Source: Pseudactinotalea suaedae (lineage in GTDB: Bacteria > Actinomycetota > Actinomycetes > Actinomycetales > Beutenbergiaceae). From it: a stretch of DNA of 64,000 nt. Positions 34,660-41,925 of this stretch are shown here, piece by piece. Within the stretch, counting starts at the first letter, position 1. Every line of letters begins with the position of its first letter. The notes under the pieces are model-generated. The model did not search any database. It had not been told where the DNA came from and saw only the letters and a list, made by a program, of their open reading frames with translations. The stretch is taken from positions 248,001-312,000 of the forward strand of contig NZ_WNXY01000009.1 in NCBI RefSeq assembly GCF_009733815.1, in the 5' to 3' direction. The position numbers were made by a program, and so were the translations under genes.

Positions 34660-36825
34660 CTAGAGCATGCAACTGACGCAACCCTCCACCTCGGTGCCCT
34701 CGAGCGCCAGCTGCCGGAGGCGGATGTAGTACAGCGTCTTGATGCCCTTGCGCCACGCGTAGATCTGCGCCTTGTTGAGGTCGCGCGTGGTCACGGTGTC
34801 CTTGAAGAACAGCGTCAGGCTCAGACCCTGGTCCACGTGCTGGGTGGCAGCCGCGTAGGTGTCGATGATCTTCTCGTAGCCGATCTCGTACGCGTCCTGG
34901 AAGTACTCCAGGTTGTCGTTCGTCATGAACGGCGCCGGGTAGTAGACGCGGCCGATCTTGCCTTCCTTGCGGATCTCGATCTTGCTCGCCACCGGGTGGA
35001 TCGAGGAGGTCGAGTTGTTGATGTAGCTGATCGAGCCGGTCGGCGGCACGGCCTGCAGGTTCTGGTTGTAGATCCCGTGCTCCATGACCGAGGCCTTCAG
35101 CGCACGCCAGTCCCCCTGCGTGGGGATCTCGACACCCGCGTCGGCGAACAGCTGCGCGACCCGCTCCGTGGCCGGCTTCCATTCCTGCTCGGTGTACTTG
35201 TCGAAGAACTCGCCGCTGGCGTACTTGCTGCGCTCGAAGCCGCCGAAGGCGGTGCCTCGCTCGATCGCGAGCTTGTTCGACTCGGTGAGGGCGTGGAACA
35301 GCACGGCGTAGAAGTAGATGTTCGTGAAGTCGATGCCCTCCTCGGATCCGTAGTGGATCCGCTCGCGGGCGAGGTAGCCGTGCAGGTTCATCTGGCCGAG
35401 CCCGATGGCGTGGCTGGAGTTGTTCCCCTGCTCGATGCTCGGCACCGACCAGATGTGGGTCTGGTCCGACACGGCGGTCAGCGCACGGATCGCGGTGCCG
35501 ACCGTCTTGCCGAGGTCGGGCGAGTCCATCGACAGCGCGATGTTCATCGAGCCCAGGTTGCAGGAGATGTCCTTGCCGACGTGGTTGTACGACAGGTCCT
35601 CGTTGTACGTCGAGGCCGTCGAGACCTGCAGGATCTCGCTGCACAGGTTCGAGTGCGTGATCTTGCCCTCGACCGGGTTGGCCTTGTTCACCGTGTCCTC
35701 GAACATGATGTACGGGTAGCCGGACTCGAACTGGATCTCGGCGAGCGTGGTGAAGAACTCGCGTGCCTTGATCTTCTTCTTCTTGATCCGGCCGTCGTCG
35801 ACCATCTCGTGGTACTTCTCGGTCACGTTGATCTCGGCGAACGGCACGCCGTAGACGCGCTCGACGTCGTACGGCGAGAACAGGTACATGTCCTCGTTCT
35901 TGCGCGCGAGCTCGAACGTGACGTCGGGGATGACGACGCCGAGGGAGAGCGTCTTGATGCGGATCTTCTCGTCGGCGTTCTCACGCTTGGTGTCGAGGAA
36001 CCGCATGATGTCGGGGTGGTGGGCGTGCAGGTACACCGCACCCGCGCCCTGGCGCGCGCCGAGCTGGTTGGCGTAGGAGAAGGAGTCCTCGAGGAGCTTC
36101 ATCACCGGGATGACGCCGGAGCTCTGGTTCTCGATCTTCTTGATCGGCGCACCGTGCTCACGGATGTTGCTCAGCAGCAGCGCCACGCCGCCGCCGCGCT
36201 TCGACAGCTGCAGCGCGGAGTTGATCGCCCGCGCGATCGACTCCATGTTGTCCTCGATGCGCAGCAGGAAGCACGAGACGGGCTCGCCGCGCTGCTTCTT
36301 GCCGGAGTTGAGGAACGTCGGGGTGGCGGGCTGGAAGCGGCCGGAGACGATCTCGTCGACCATCGTCATCGCGAACTGCTCGTCGCCGTCCGCGAGCGTC
36401 AGCGCGACCATCACGACGCGGTCCTCGAACCGCTCGAGGTAGCGCTTGCCGTCGAAGGTCTTCAGCGTGTACGAGGTGTAGTACTTGAAGGCGCCCAGGA
36501 AGGTCTGGAAGCGGAACTTCTTGCTGTACGCGTGGTCGAAGATCGCCGTGAGGAACTCGAAGGAGTACTTGCCGAGGACCTCGCCCTCGTAGTAGCCCTC
36601 CTCGACGAGGTAGTCGAGCTTCTCGCGCAGGTTGTGGAAGAAGACCGTGTTCTGGTTGACGTGCTGGAGGAAGTACGCGCGCGCCGCCTCCCGGTCCTTC
36701 TCGAACTGGATCTCACCGTTGGGCCCGTAGAGGTTCAGGAGCGCGTTGAGCGAGTGGTAGTCCATCTCGCCCTGCGAGCCTCCACCTGCCTCGATCGTCT
36801 CAACGTCGGTCAGGGTTGCTGCCAC
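34660..36825 (-). CDS. nrdE: Class Ib ribonucleotide reductase, large (catalytic) subunit
   Basis: This 721-residue R1E subunit reduces ribonucleoside diphosphates. Recognisable parts are [20 protein letters not shown] with the first active-site cysteine, [18 protein letters not shown], the central NLCSEI cysteine motif, and the C-terminal CVSCML pair that exchanges electrons with NrdH. The class Ib length and lack of an ATP cone fit NrdE. I choose the GTG at 36825, giving a 16-base overlap with nrdI; an ATG at 36852 is possible. It forms an operon with nrdH, nrdI and nrdF. Confidence 0.95.
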   Translation of the reverse strand: MAATLTDVETIEAGGGSQGEMDYHSLNALLNLYGPNGEIQFEKDREAARAYFLQHVNQNTVFFHNLREKLDYLVEEGYYEGEVLGKYSFEFLTAIFDHAYSKKFRFQTFLGAFKYYTSYTLKTFDGKRYLERFEDRVVMVALTLADGDEQFAMTMVDEIVSGRFQPATPTFLNSGKKQRGEPVSCFLLRIEDNMESIARAINSALQLSKRGGGVALLLSNIREHGAPIKKIENQSSGVIPVMKLLEDSFSYANQLGARQGAGAVYLHAHHPDIMRFLDTKRENADEKIRIKTLSLGVVIPDVTFELARKNEDMYLFSPYDVERVYGVPFAEINVTEKYHEMVDDGRIKKKKIKAREFFTTLAEIQFESGYPYIMFEDTVNKANPVEGKITHSNLCSEILQVSTASTYNEDLSYNHVGKDISCNLGSMNIALSMDSPDLGKTVGTAIRALTAVSDQTHIWSVPSIEQGNNSSHAIGLGQMNLHGYLARERIHYGSEEGIDFTNIYFYAVLFHALTESNKLAIERGTAFGGFERSKYASGEFFDKYTEQEWKPATERVAQLFADAGVEIPTQGDWRALKASVMEHGIYNQNLQAVPPTGSISYINNSTSSIHPVASKIEIRKEGKIGRVYYPAPFMTNDNLEYFQDAYEIGYEKIIDTYAAATQHVDQGLSLTLFFKDTVTTRDLNKAQIYAWRKGIKTLYYIRLRQLALEGTEVEGCVSCML

Positions 36826-37223
36826 AGTCGTTCTATCCCCTCTCGGACGCATGCCACGTCCTCGGTTGTTCCTAGTAGCTCGAACTTGTACAGGTGGGGC
36901 ACGCCGCACTTGCGGGCGATGATGTCGCCGGCGATGCAGTACGCGGCCCCGAAGTTGGTGTTCCCGGCCGAGACGACCCCGCGCAGCTGTGAGCGGTTGC
37001 GCTCCTCGTTGAGGAACCTGATGACCTGCTTGGGCACCGCACCCTGGCCGTTCCCGCCGCCGTAGGTCGGGACGACCAGGACGTAGGGCTGGGTGACGAG
37101 CAGGCGCGGCTCGGTGGGGCGCAGCGGGATCCGCTGGGCCGCCACGCCGAGCCTGTCCACGAAGCGCTTGGTGTTCTCGGAGACGGAGGAGAAGTACACG
37201 ACCGACAGCCGGGGCATCGTCAT
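36810..37223 (-). CDS. nrdI: Class Ib ribonucleotide reductase flavodoxin NrdI
   Basis: This 137-residue flavodoxin-like protein supplies the oxidant that assembles the manganese-tyrosyl cofactor of NrdF. FMN-binding elements are [16 protein letters not shown] (phosphate loop, near residue 10), [15 protein letters not shown] (near 50) and [14 protein letters not shown] (near 83). The start has AAAGGAG nine bases upstream. The 3' end overlaps nrdE. A 199-base spacer separates it from nrdH. Confidence 0.95.
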   Translation of the reverse strand: MTMPRLSVVYFSSVSENTKRFVDRLGVAAQRIPLRPTEPRLLVTQPYVLVVPTYGGGNGQGAVPKQVIRFLNEERNRSQLRGVVSAGNTNFGAAYCIAGDIIARKCGVPHLYKFELLGTTEDVACVREGIERLWQQP

Positions 37224-37248
37224 CGTGTCAGCTCCTTTCGTCTGCGGG

Positions 37249-37267
37249 CCTCCGGCTCAGCCGGAGG
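37249..37267 (-). promoter_or_regulatory. Hairpin in the nrdH-nrdI spacer
   Basis: An 8-bp perfect stem (37249-37256 with 37260-37267, CCTCCGGC/GCCGGAGG) with a three-base loop lies just before the nrdI ribosome-binding site. It could modulate relative expression within the operon or act as an RNA processing site. Nothing else is recognisable in the 199-base spacer. Confidence 0.4.
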
Positions 37268-37422
37268 GATGGTGGTGCGCCAAACCGGAGCCCCCGATGT
37301 CGCGGGCCCCGGTCGGCGGGACTGATGTTGTTGTCACCGACGCCCGACGGCGGAGCGTCCTGGGCGGTCGAGGAGAGTCGAGGAGGGATCAGAGCCGGTG
37401 CTGGCTGCTGGGGCTCCCTGGG

Positions 37423-37686
37423 TCAGGCGATGGCAGCGGTGCCGGCCACGCTGCTCTGCGCAGCCTGGACCAGCGACTTGATCCGGTCGGGCCGGAAGCC
37501 CGACCAGTGGTCGCCATCGGCGAACACGACCGGCGCCTGCTGGTAGCCGAGAGCCTTGACCGACTCGAGCGCCTCAGCATCGGTGCTGATGTCGACGACG
37601 GTGTACTCGAGGCCGTGCTTGTTCAGCGCGCGGTAGGTGGCATCGCACTGCACACAGGCCGGCTTGCTGAAGACGGTGATCGTCAT
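37423..37686 (-). CDS. nrdH: Glutaredoxin-like electron donor NrdH
   Basis: This 87-residue redoxin carries the CVQC active site at residues 11-14, near the N-terminus. The APVVFADGDHWSGFRPDRI segment with the cis-proline and the family-specific WSGFRPD motif identify NrdH rather than ordinary glutaredoxin. It reduces the NrdE C-terminal cysteines, itself reduced by thioredoxin reductase. It is the first gene of the operon; tandem NrdR boxes lie about 180 bases upstream. Confidence 0.95.
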   Translation of the reverse strand: MTITVFSKPACVQCDATYRALNKHGLEYTVVDISTDAEALESVKALGYQQAPVVFADGDHWSGFRPDRIKSLVQAAQSSVAGTAAIA

Positions 37687-37864
37687 GGTTTCCCCTCTCC
37701 TGGCTGCGGCTCCCGCAGCGCCCTGGTTGTCACCGCTGTCGGTCCTCGATGCGATGGTTCCGCCCTGTCGGGACGGCCAGATCGGGAGGATCGACGGCGA
37801 TATCACTACCGCGTAACTACATCCATGTCATTCGTGGGCGCTTGTGCTCCGCCCGACGTCTTCG

Positions 37865-37912
37865 ACACTACACCTAGTGGCCGACAAAGCGCGAGACCCC
37901 TAGGTGTTGTGT
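37865..37912. promoter_or_regulatory. Tandem NrdR boxes of the nrdHIEF operon
   Basis: ACACTACACCTAGTGG (37865-37880) and, on the other strand, ACACAACACCTAGGGG (37897-37912) match the NrdR-box pattern. Their centres are 32 bp apart, about three helical turns, as is usual for NrdR pairs. NrdR represses ribonucleotide reductase genes when dATP is high. Confidence 0.85.
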
Positions 37913-37935
37913 CGGGCGTGTCGGAGCCGTGCGTG

Positions 37936-38125
37936 TCATCCACACCCCGACCGCGTGTCGGTGTGCACTCCGGAGGCCTTTCTGTGGGTGGACGGGGCAC
38001 AGCTGTGGACAGCCCTGTGGGCATCGGGAGGGGGCGTGCTGCCGTCCACAGGGAACTGCCAATACGACCCCGTCGGCCTCGCGGGGAGTTCAACACTCGG
38101 TGCACAGCCCGTCCACCTATCCACA
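37936..38125. promoter_or_regulatory. Cluster of DnaA-box-like words
   Basis: Four 9-mers resemble the DnaA box TTATCCACA or its actinobacterial form TTGTCCACA. They are TCATCCACA (37936-37944), CTGTCCACA on the minus strand (38004-38012), CCGTCCACA (38042-38050) and CTATCCACA (38117-38125). Two have one mismatch and two are looser. They lie in the 523-base gap upstream of nrdH, which otherwise holds the NrdR boxes and a terminator. DnaA control of nrd genes is known in Escherichia coli; here it is only suggested. Confidence 0.45.
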
Positions 38126-38168
38126 GGGACAGGTGGGTCCCGCGTGCCTCGCCGGACCCACCTGTCCC
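38126..38168 (-). terminator. Terminator hairpin of the DoxX gene
   Basis: A 15-bp perfect stem (38126-38140 with 38154-38168) and a 13-base loop lie 42 bases after the DoxX stop codon. No U-tract is present. Confidence 0.7.
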
Positions 38169-38209
38169 GCGCGTCCCAGCCGCGCGATGTGACTGCGGAC
38201 GCACACCGC

Positions 38210-38683
38210 TCATTCGACCCGCAACCGCGCTCCGAGGGTCTGCGCCGCGATCACGAGGCCCGCCGCGGCGAGCACGATGTCCTTGAACACGTACTGGGCC
38301 TCGAGACTGGGGCCACCGGAGTACATGAGGTCGGTGAACAGCACGAGCGGCGACATGATCCCGACGAGGGCGACCGCCAGCACAGCGAGCCCCACCCTGA
38401 CGAACCTGCCCGTGATCAGGGTGAGCCCGATGATCGTCTCGATCACCGCGGTCATCAGCACGGCACCCTGGCCACCGATGATGCCGAGCGTCAGCACCTC
38501 GATGGTCGAGGCGGCCAGGTCCTCGGCCGGGCTGAGGCCCGGCACGTACTTGGGGATGGCGAAGGTCAGGAACACGAGGCCGAGACTGACCCGCAGAATG
38601 CTGAGGCTGTGGGCCGCGAGCCAGTCGCGGACCCGCTCGATCGGCCCGGCGGGGCGGCGCAGCGTGGTGGATGTGGTCGACAT
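38210..38683 (-). CDS. DoxX family membrane protein
   Basis: This 157-residue protein with four hydrophobic helices shows SLSILRVSLGLVFLTFAIPK near the start, ALVGIMSPLVLFTDLMYSGG and the C-terminal YVFKDIVLAAAGLVIAAQTL. All are typical of DoxX-like proteins associated with membrane redox or oxidative-stress functions. AAGGAG precedes the ATG. A half-conserved copy of the 18-bp motif found in front of the nearby two-component system lies about 75 bases upstream, so it may belong to that regulon. Confidence 0.87.
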   Translation of the reverse strand: MSTTSTTLRRPAGPIERVRDWLAAHSLSILRVSLGLVFLTFAIPKYVPGLSPAEDLAASTIEVLTLGIIGGQGAVLMTAVIETIIGLTLITGRFVRVGLAVLAVALVGIMSPLVLFTDLMYSGGPSLEAQYVFKDIVLAAAGLVIAAQTLGARLRVE

Positions 38684-38757
38684 GGTGAGCTCCTTCGTAG
38701 GGTGTGATCCGACGCGCTCCACGCTCCCGGGATCGGCCTTCCCGCGCGTCGGCCCAC

Positions 38758-38775
38758 CGACGTCACCTGCGCTAC
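38758..38775. promoter_or_regulatory. Partial copy of the 18-bp regulon motif
   Basis: On the minus strand this reads GTAGCGCAGGTGACGTCG. The half GGTGACGTCG differs at one base from the half-site GGTGACGTAG at 39977-39986, while the other half is poorly conserved. It lies upstream of the DoxX start. The rest of the 296-base gap holds only this site and the SHOCT-gene terminator. Confidence 0.45.
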
Positions 38776-38919
38776 GTCCGCGTGCGTGCCCACCGGTCGA
38801 GGACGACGTCGCCCGTCGACGCCGCCGCACGGGTGCGCTGCCGGGTGGCCGCGCCGGCGACCGGGGGTCCTCCCCCGGGTGCCAGCAGCGGTCGGGCGCG
38901 ATCTCCCGTCCGACGGCGC

Positions 38920-38969
38920 GCACGAGCAGGCCGGCCGGTTCCCGAGGAACCGACCGGCCGCCGTCGTGC
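38920..38969 (-). terminator. Imperfect hairpin after the SHOCT gene
   Basis: An outer GCACGA/TCGTGC stem (38920-38925 with 38964-38969) encloses a GC-rich inner hairpin with GGTTCC/GGAACC at its tip. It begins about 11 bases beyond the stop codon of the minus-strand SHOCT gene and probably terminates it. Confidence 0.55.
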
Positions 38970-38979
38970 CGTGTGCGAG

Positions 38980-39237
38980 CTAGGGCTTGGCTCGCAGCTC
39001 GGCGAGCCGGGCGCGATAGTCCTCGACCGTGATCTCGCCCTGGGCGAACCGCTCGGCGAGCACGCGCTCGCCGGCGCGGGTGCCCGCGAGGGCATCGCGA
39101 CGCCGCCGGCCGAGGACGACCGCGGCGATCACGCCGCCGAACGCCAGCAGCCACAGCAGCGGGAACAGCAGGAACGGGCCAGGTCCGGCGCCGTACCGCC
39201 ACGGTCCGTCGGCCAGGACCTCTCCGAGCATCTCCAT
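38980..39237 (-). CDS. Small membrane protein with SHOCT domain
   Basis: This 85-residue protein has one membrane helix (GPFLLFPLLWLLAFGGVIAA, residues 20-39), a basic stop-transfer RRRRD, and a C-terminal SHOCT motif (VLAERFAQGEITVEDYRARL). SHOCT domains are short oligomerisation-type modules of unknown precise function. A full 18-bp regulon motif lies 85 bases upstream of its start. Confidence 0.85.
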   Translation of the reverse strand: MEMLGEVLADGPWRYGAGPGPFLLFPLLWLLAFGGVIAAVVLGRRRRDALAGTRAGERVLAERFAQGEITVEDYRARLAELRAKP

Positions 39238-39321
39238 GAGTCTCTCCTTCGTGTGGGGGGGTACCCCTTCAGCCTCGGTCCGGGGCAGCCGCGCGACATC
39301 CGCCCGGGCGCGTGACCTGGG

Positions 39322-39339
39322 CTACGCCCACCGACGTAG
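39322..39339. promoter_or_regulatory. 18-bp palindromic regulon motif, copy 1
   Basis: CTACGCCCACCGACGTAG has perfectly inverted 5-bp ends. It is identical to the site at 39969-39986 except for the three central bases. It lies between the CopD-like gene end and the SHOCT gene start, in position to control the latter. Confidence 0.75.
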
Positions 39340-39356
39340 GGCGGCGGCCGGCCGGT

Positions 39357-39911
39357 TCAGGTTTGCGAGGCCTGTCGCAGCCGGCCCCACGGCTTGGTGA
39401 CGGCCAGCACCACCGCGAGGACGAGCATCGTGAGCGACACGGCGGGAGGGAACACCAGGAACGACAGGTCCGCACCGGTGCGGCCCTGCGCGGCCAGCTC
39501 CGCACCGGCCGCGCCCACATCGGCCATGCCCGGTCGCAGCAGCACCAGGATCAGCACCACCAGCAGCACGTTCATCGCGAGCTTGACGGCGACCCACCAA
39601 TAGCGCACGAGACCCCACCTCGTGCCGAGACCCAGCAGCACACCGCTGACCAGCGTCAGCAGCGCCGCCGTGGCCATCGGCACCACGACGAACGACGCGA
39701 GCGCCTGGTAGGCGAGACCGCGCAGGGCGGGGTCCGAGGCGAGCGCACCGACCCCGACCAGCACCGCGACCAGCACGTCGATGCCGATCCACGCGGACGC
39801 AGCGAGGATGTGCACCACCAGGACGAGGCTGCGGGCTCGGCGCCCCAGCCAGGCTCGCGCGGGGCGCGCGCCGGGTGAGCGTGTGGACGGCGGCTGGGTG
39901 TGAGTGGTCAT
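39357..39911 (-). CDS. Polytopic membrane protein, CopD/DUF2269-like
   Basis: This 184-residue protein has four strong membrane helices. RSLVLVVHILAASAWIGIDV near residue 28 carries the conserved histidine of CopD- and DUF2269-type proteins. The third segment RYWWVAVKLAMNVLLVVLIL contains WxxxK. This arrangement is seen in copper-resistance D and related haem- or metal-associated proteins, but metal binding is not proven. It diverges from the sensor kinase gene, with an 18-bp palindrome in the shared 97-base promoter region. Confidence 0.75.
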   Translation of the reverse strand: MTTHTQPPSTRSPGARPARAWLGRRARSLVLVVHILAASAWIGIDVLVAVLVGVGALASDPALRGLAYQALASFVVVPMATAALLTLVSGVLLGLGTRWGLVRYWWVAVKLAMNVLLVVLILVLLRPGMADVGAAGAELAAQGRTGADLSFLVFPPAVSLTMLVLAVVLAVTKPWGRLRQASQT

Positions 39912-39968
39912 GGGTCCACGGTCCCGGGGGCGTGCGCCGGTGTCGTCCGTCGCGGTGCGGCACCGCCG

Positions 39969-39986
39969 CTACGCCCGGTGACGTAG
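39969..39986. promoter_or_regulatory. 18-bp palindromic regulon motif, copy 2
   Basis: CTACGCCCGGTGACGTAG lies between the divergent CopD-like gene and the sensor kinase gene, 22 bases before the kinase start. With copy 1 it defines CTACGCCC-N3-GACGTAG. It is the likely binding site of the NarL-type response regulator encoded just downstream. Confidence 0.75.
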
Positions 39987-40008
39987 CCCGATCGCCGCCC
40001 GCGAACAG

Positions 40009-41208
40009 ATGCCCGCGGCAGCGGCAGCCCCCAAGATGGTGGACGTGGACCACCGCTGGCAGCCCCGGGACGTGGTGCCGGCCGTGCTCGCAGGCGTGCT
40101 GCTCCCGTTCGCCGCCCACATGACACAGCGGTTCGGCTCCCGGTGGACCGGTGGTCCGGGATGGGGGCAAGGTCCCGAACGACTGCTCGACGCCGGGGGG
40201 ATCGCCCTGGTGGTGGTGGCCGGCCTGGCGCTGCTGTGGCGACGTCGGTCCGCCCTGGTCGCGCTGGCGGTCGTCACCGCGGCGATCACCGCCTACCTAT
40301 GGATCGGGTACCCCTACGGGCCGCCGATGCTGACCGTGCTGGTAGCGGTGTACTCGGTGGCCGCGCACCGACCGCTCCGGGTGTCGGCGATCGCCGCGGC
40401 CCTCGCGGGGCTGGTGCTGCTGAGCCATCTCCTCGCGCGTGACCCGGCCGATCTCGAGCCCAGCTCGGGGATCGCGCTGGCCTGGTTCGTCGTCGCGTTC
40501 ACGATCGGCGTCGCCGTGCGCACCGTGCGCGACTCGCGCGCACGTGCACGTGAGGAGGCGCTGCGGCAGCACCTGGACAGCGAGCGGCTGAGCCTGTCCC
40601 GCGACGTCCACGACGTCGTGGGCCACGGCCTGGCGGCGATCAACATGCAGGCGAAGGTGGCGCTGCGCTCGGTCGACCGGAACGACGAGCACGGTCGCCG
40701 CCGTGTCCGCGAGTCGCTCGAAGCGATCAGCGCCAGCAGCGCCGCCGCCCTGGACGAGCTGCGTGCCGTGCTCGCGCGCATCCCCACCGACGGCGCCGAC
40801 GCCGCCCCTCGGCGACCTGCCCCCGGGCTCGCGGACCTGCCGGCGCTCACGGCTCGGCTCGAGCGCACGGGGCTGCGCGTGCTCGTGCGCGAGGAGGGCG
40901 AGCCGGCGCCGCTGGCACCGGCTGCCGATCTCGCGGTGTACCGGGTCGCCCAGGAAGCCCTGACCAACGCGCTGCGACACGGCGACGCGAGCTCCGCCGT
41001 CGAGGTGGCGATCAGCCACGGGCCCCACGCCCTGGTGCTCGAGGTGAGCAACGGCGTCGAGCACCGTGCGACGCCCCACCCGGTCGGCGGCATGGGGATC
41101 CCCGGCATGCGTGACCGGGTCGCGGCGGCGGGCGGCACGCTCGACGTCGATCCCGGCCCGCCACGGTTCGTGGTGCGGGCGAGGTTCCCGACGAAGGAGG
41201 GCCCATGA
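40009..41208 (+). CDS. Sensor histidine kinase, NarL-partner (HisKA_3) type
   Basis: This 399-residue kinase has four to five membrane helices in residues 20-175 and a short linker coil. The HisKA_3 dimerisation domain contains the phospho-acceptor histidine in LSRDVHDVVGHGLAAINMQA (near residue 198). The HATPase domain shows YRVAQEALTNALRHGDA (N box) and GGMGIPGMRDRVAAAGG (G box). There is no extracellular sensor domain, so the membrane helices themselves probably sense the signal. Its stop overlaps the regulator start (ATGA). An ATG at 40036 is an alternative start. Confidence 0.92.
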   Translation: MPAAAAAPKMVDVDHRWQPRDVVPAVLAGVLLPFAAHMTQRFGSRWTGGPGWGQGPERLLDAGGIALVVVAGLALLWRRRSALVALAVVTAAITAYLWIGYPYGPPMLTVLVAVYSVAAHRPLRVSAIAAALAGLVLLSHLLARDPADLEPSSGIALAWFVVAFTIGVAVRTVRDSRARAREEALRQHLDSERLSLSRDVHDVVGHGLAAINMQAKVALRSVDRNDEHGRRRVRESLEAISASSAAALDELRAVLARIPTDGADAAPRRPAPGLADLPALTARLERTGLRVLVREEGEPAPLAPAADLAVYRVAQEALTNALRHGDASSAVEVAISHGPHALVLEVSNGVEHRATPHPVGGMGIPGMRDRVAAAGGTLDVDPGPPRFVVRARFPTKEGP

Positions 41209-41858
41209 TCTCGGTGCTCGTCGCCGACGACCAGGACATCGTGCGCCGCGGGCTGCGCGCCCTGATCGAGGACGAGGACGATCTCGACCTGGTCGGCGAG
41301 GCGGCCGACGGGCGCGACGCCGTCGCGCTCGCCCGCCGCCACCGCCCCGACGTGGTGCTGATGGACATCCGGATGCCGGGCGTCGACGGGCTGGAGGCGA
41401 CCCGCCGCATCGGAGCCACGGCCGAGCTGGCGCACACCCGCGTCATCGTGCTCACGACGTTCGAGACCGACACCTACGTGCTCGACGCGCTGCGCTTCGG
41501 CGCGAGCGGGTTCCTGCTCAAGGACGCCGGGCCGGACGACATCCTCGCCGCGATCCGGCTCGTCCACGAGGGGCAGGCGCTGCTCTCGCCCTCGGTCACG
41601 CGCCGCGTCGTGCGCGAGCTGCTGCAGGCACGCTCGCGCGTGCTGCGACCGCACCCGCAGCTCGGCGACCTGACGGCGCGCGAGCGGGAGGTGGTCGGGC
41701 TCGTCGGGCGCGGCATGTCGAACGACGAGATCGCCGCGGAGCTGGTGCTCAGCCCCGCCACCGCCCGCACCCACGTGAGCCGGGCGATGATCAAGCTGGG
41801 CGCGCGCGACCGCGCCCAGCTCGTGGTGTTCGCCTACCAGTCGGGCCTGGTGGACTGA
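41205..41858 (+). CDS. LuxR/NarL family response regulator
   Basis: This 217-residue regulator has a receiver domain with the acidic pair DD at residues 8-9, phospho-acceptor Asp54 in VVLMDIRMPG and lysine in LLKDAG (near 105). A C-terminal LuxR helix-turn-helix follows (LTAREREVVGLVGRGMSNDE and ATARTHVSRAMIKLGARDRA). It is coupled to the kinase gene. The 18-bp palindromes at 39322 and 39969, and the half-site at 38758, are its most plausible targets, given that NarL-type regulators bind inverted repeats as dimers. Confidence 0.94.
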   Translation: MISVLVADDQDIVRRGLRALIEDEDDLDLVGEAADGRDAVALARRHRPDVVLMDIRMPGVDGLEATRRIGATAELAHTRVIVLTTFETDTYVLDALRFGASGFLLKDAGPDDILAAIRLVHEGQALLSPSVTRRVVRELLQARSRVLRPHPQLGDLTAREREVVGLVGRGMSNDEIAAELVLSPATARTHVSRAMIKLGARDRAQLVVFAYQSGLVD

Positions 41859-41863
41859 CCCGG

Positions 41864-41917
41864 CCGTTGCGTCATACGTCCCGAGCAGGTGCTCCCTCCC
41901 GACGTATGACGCAACGG
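41864..41917. terminator. Long hairpin between response regulator and lacZ-like gene
   Basis: A 17-bp perfect stem (41864-41880 with 41901-41917) starts six bases after the response-regulator stop and ends nine bases before the converging beta-galactosidase stop. The 20-base loop contains a second small palindrome, GAGCA-GG-TGCTC. It almost fills the 67-base gap and is probably a bidirectional terminator. Confidence 0.75.
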
Positions 41918-41925
41918 GGCGTGGG

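Noticed and set aside
37936-38125. Chromosomal origin of replication
   Set aside because: DnaA-like words are imperfect and few, with no dnaA, dnaN or AT-rich unwinding region nearby.
38684-38979. Small coding gene in the gap upstream of DoxX
   Set aside because: Open frames here lack ribosome-binding sites and have unnatural Arg/Pro-rich composition. The gap is better explained by a regulatory half-site and a terminator.
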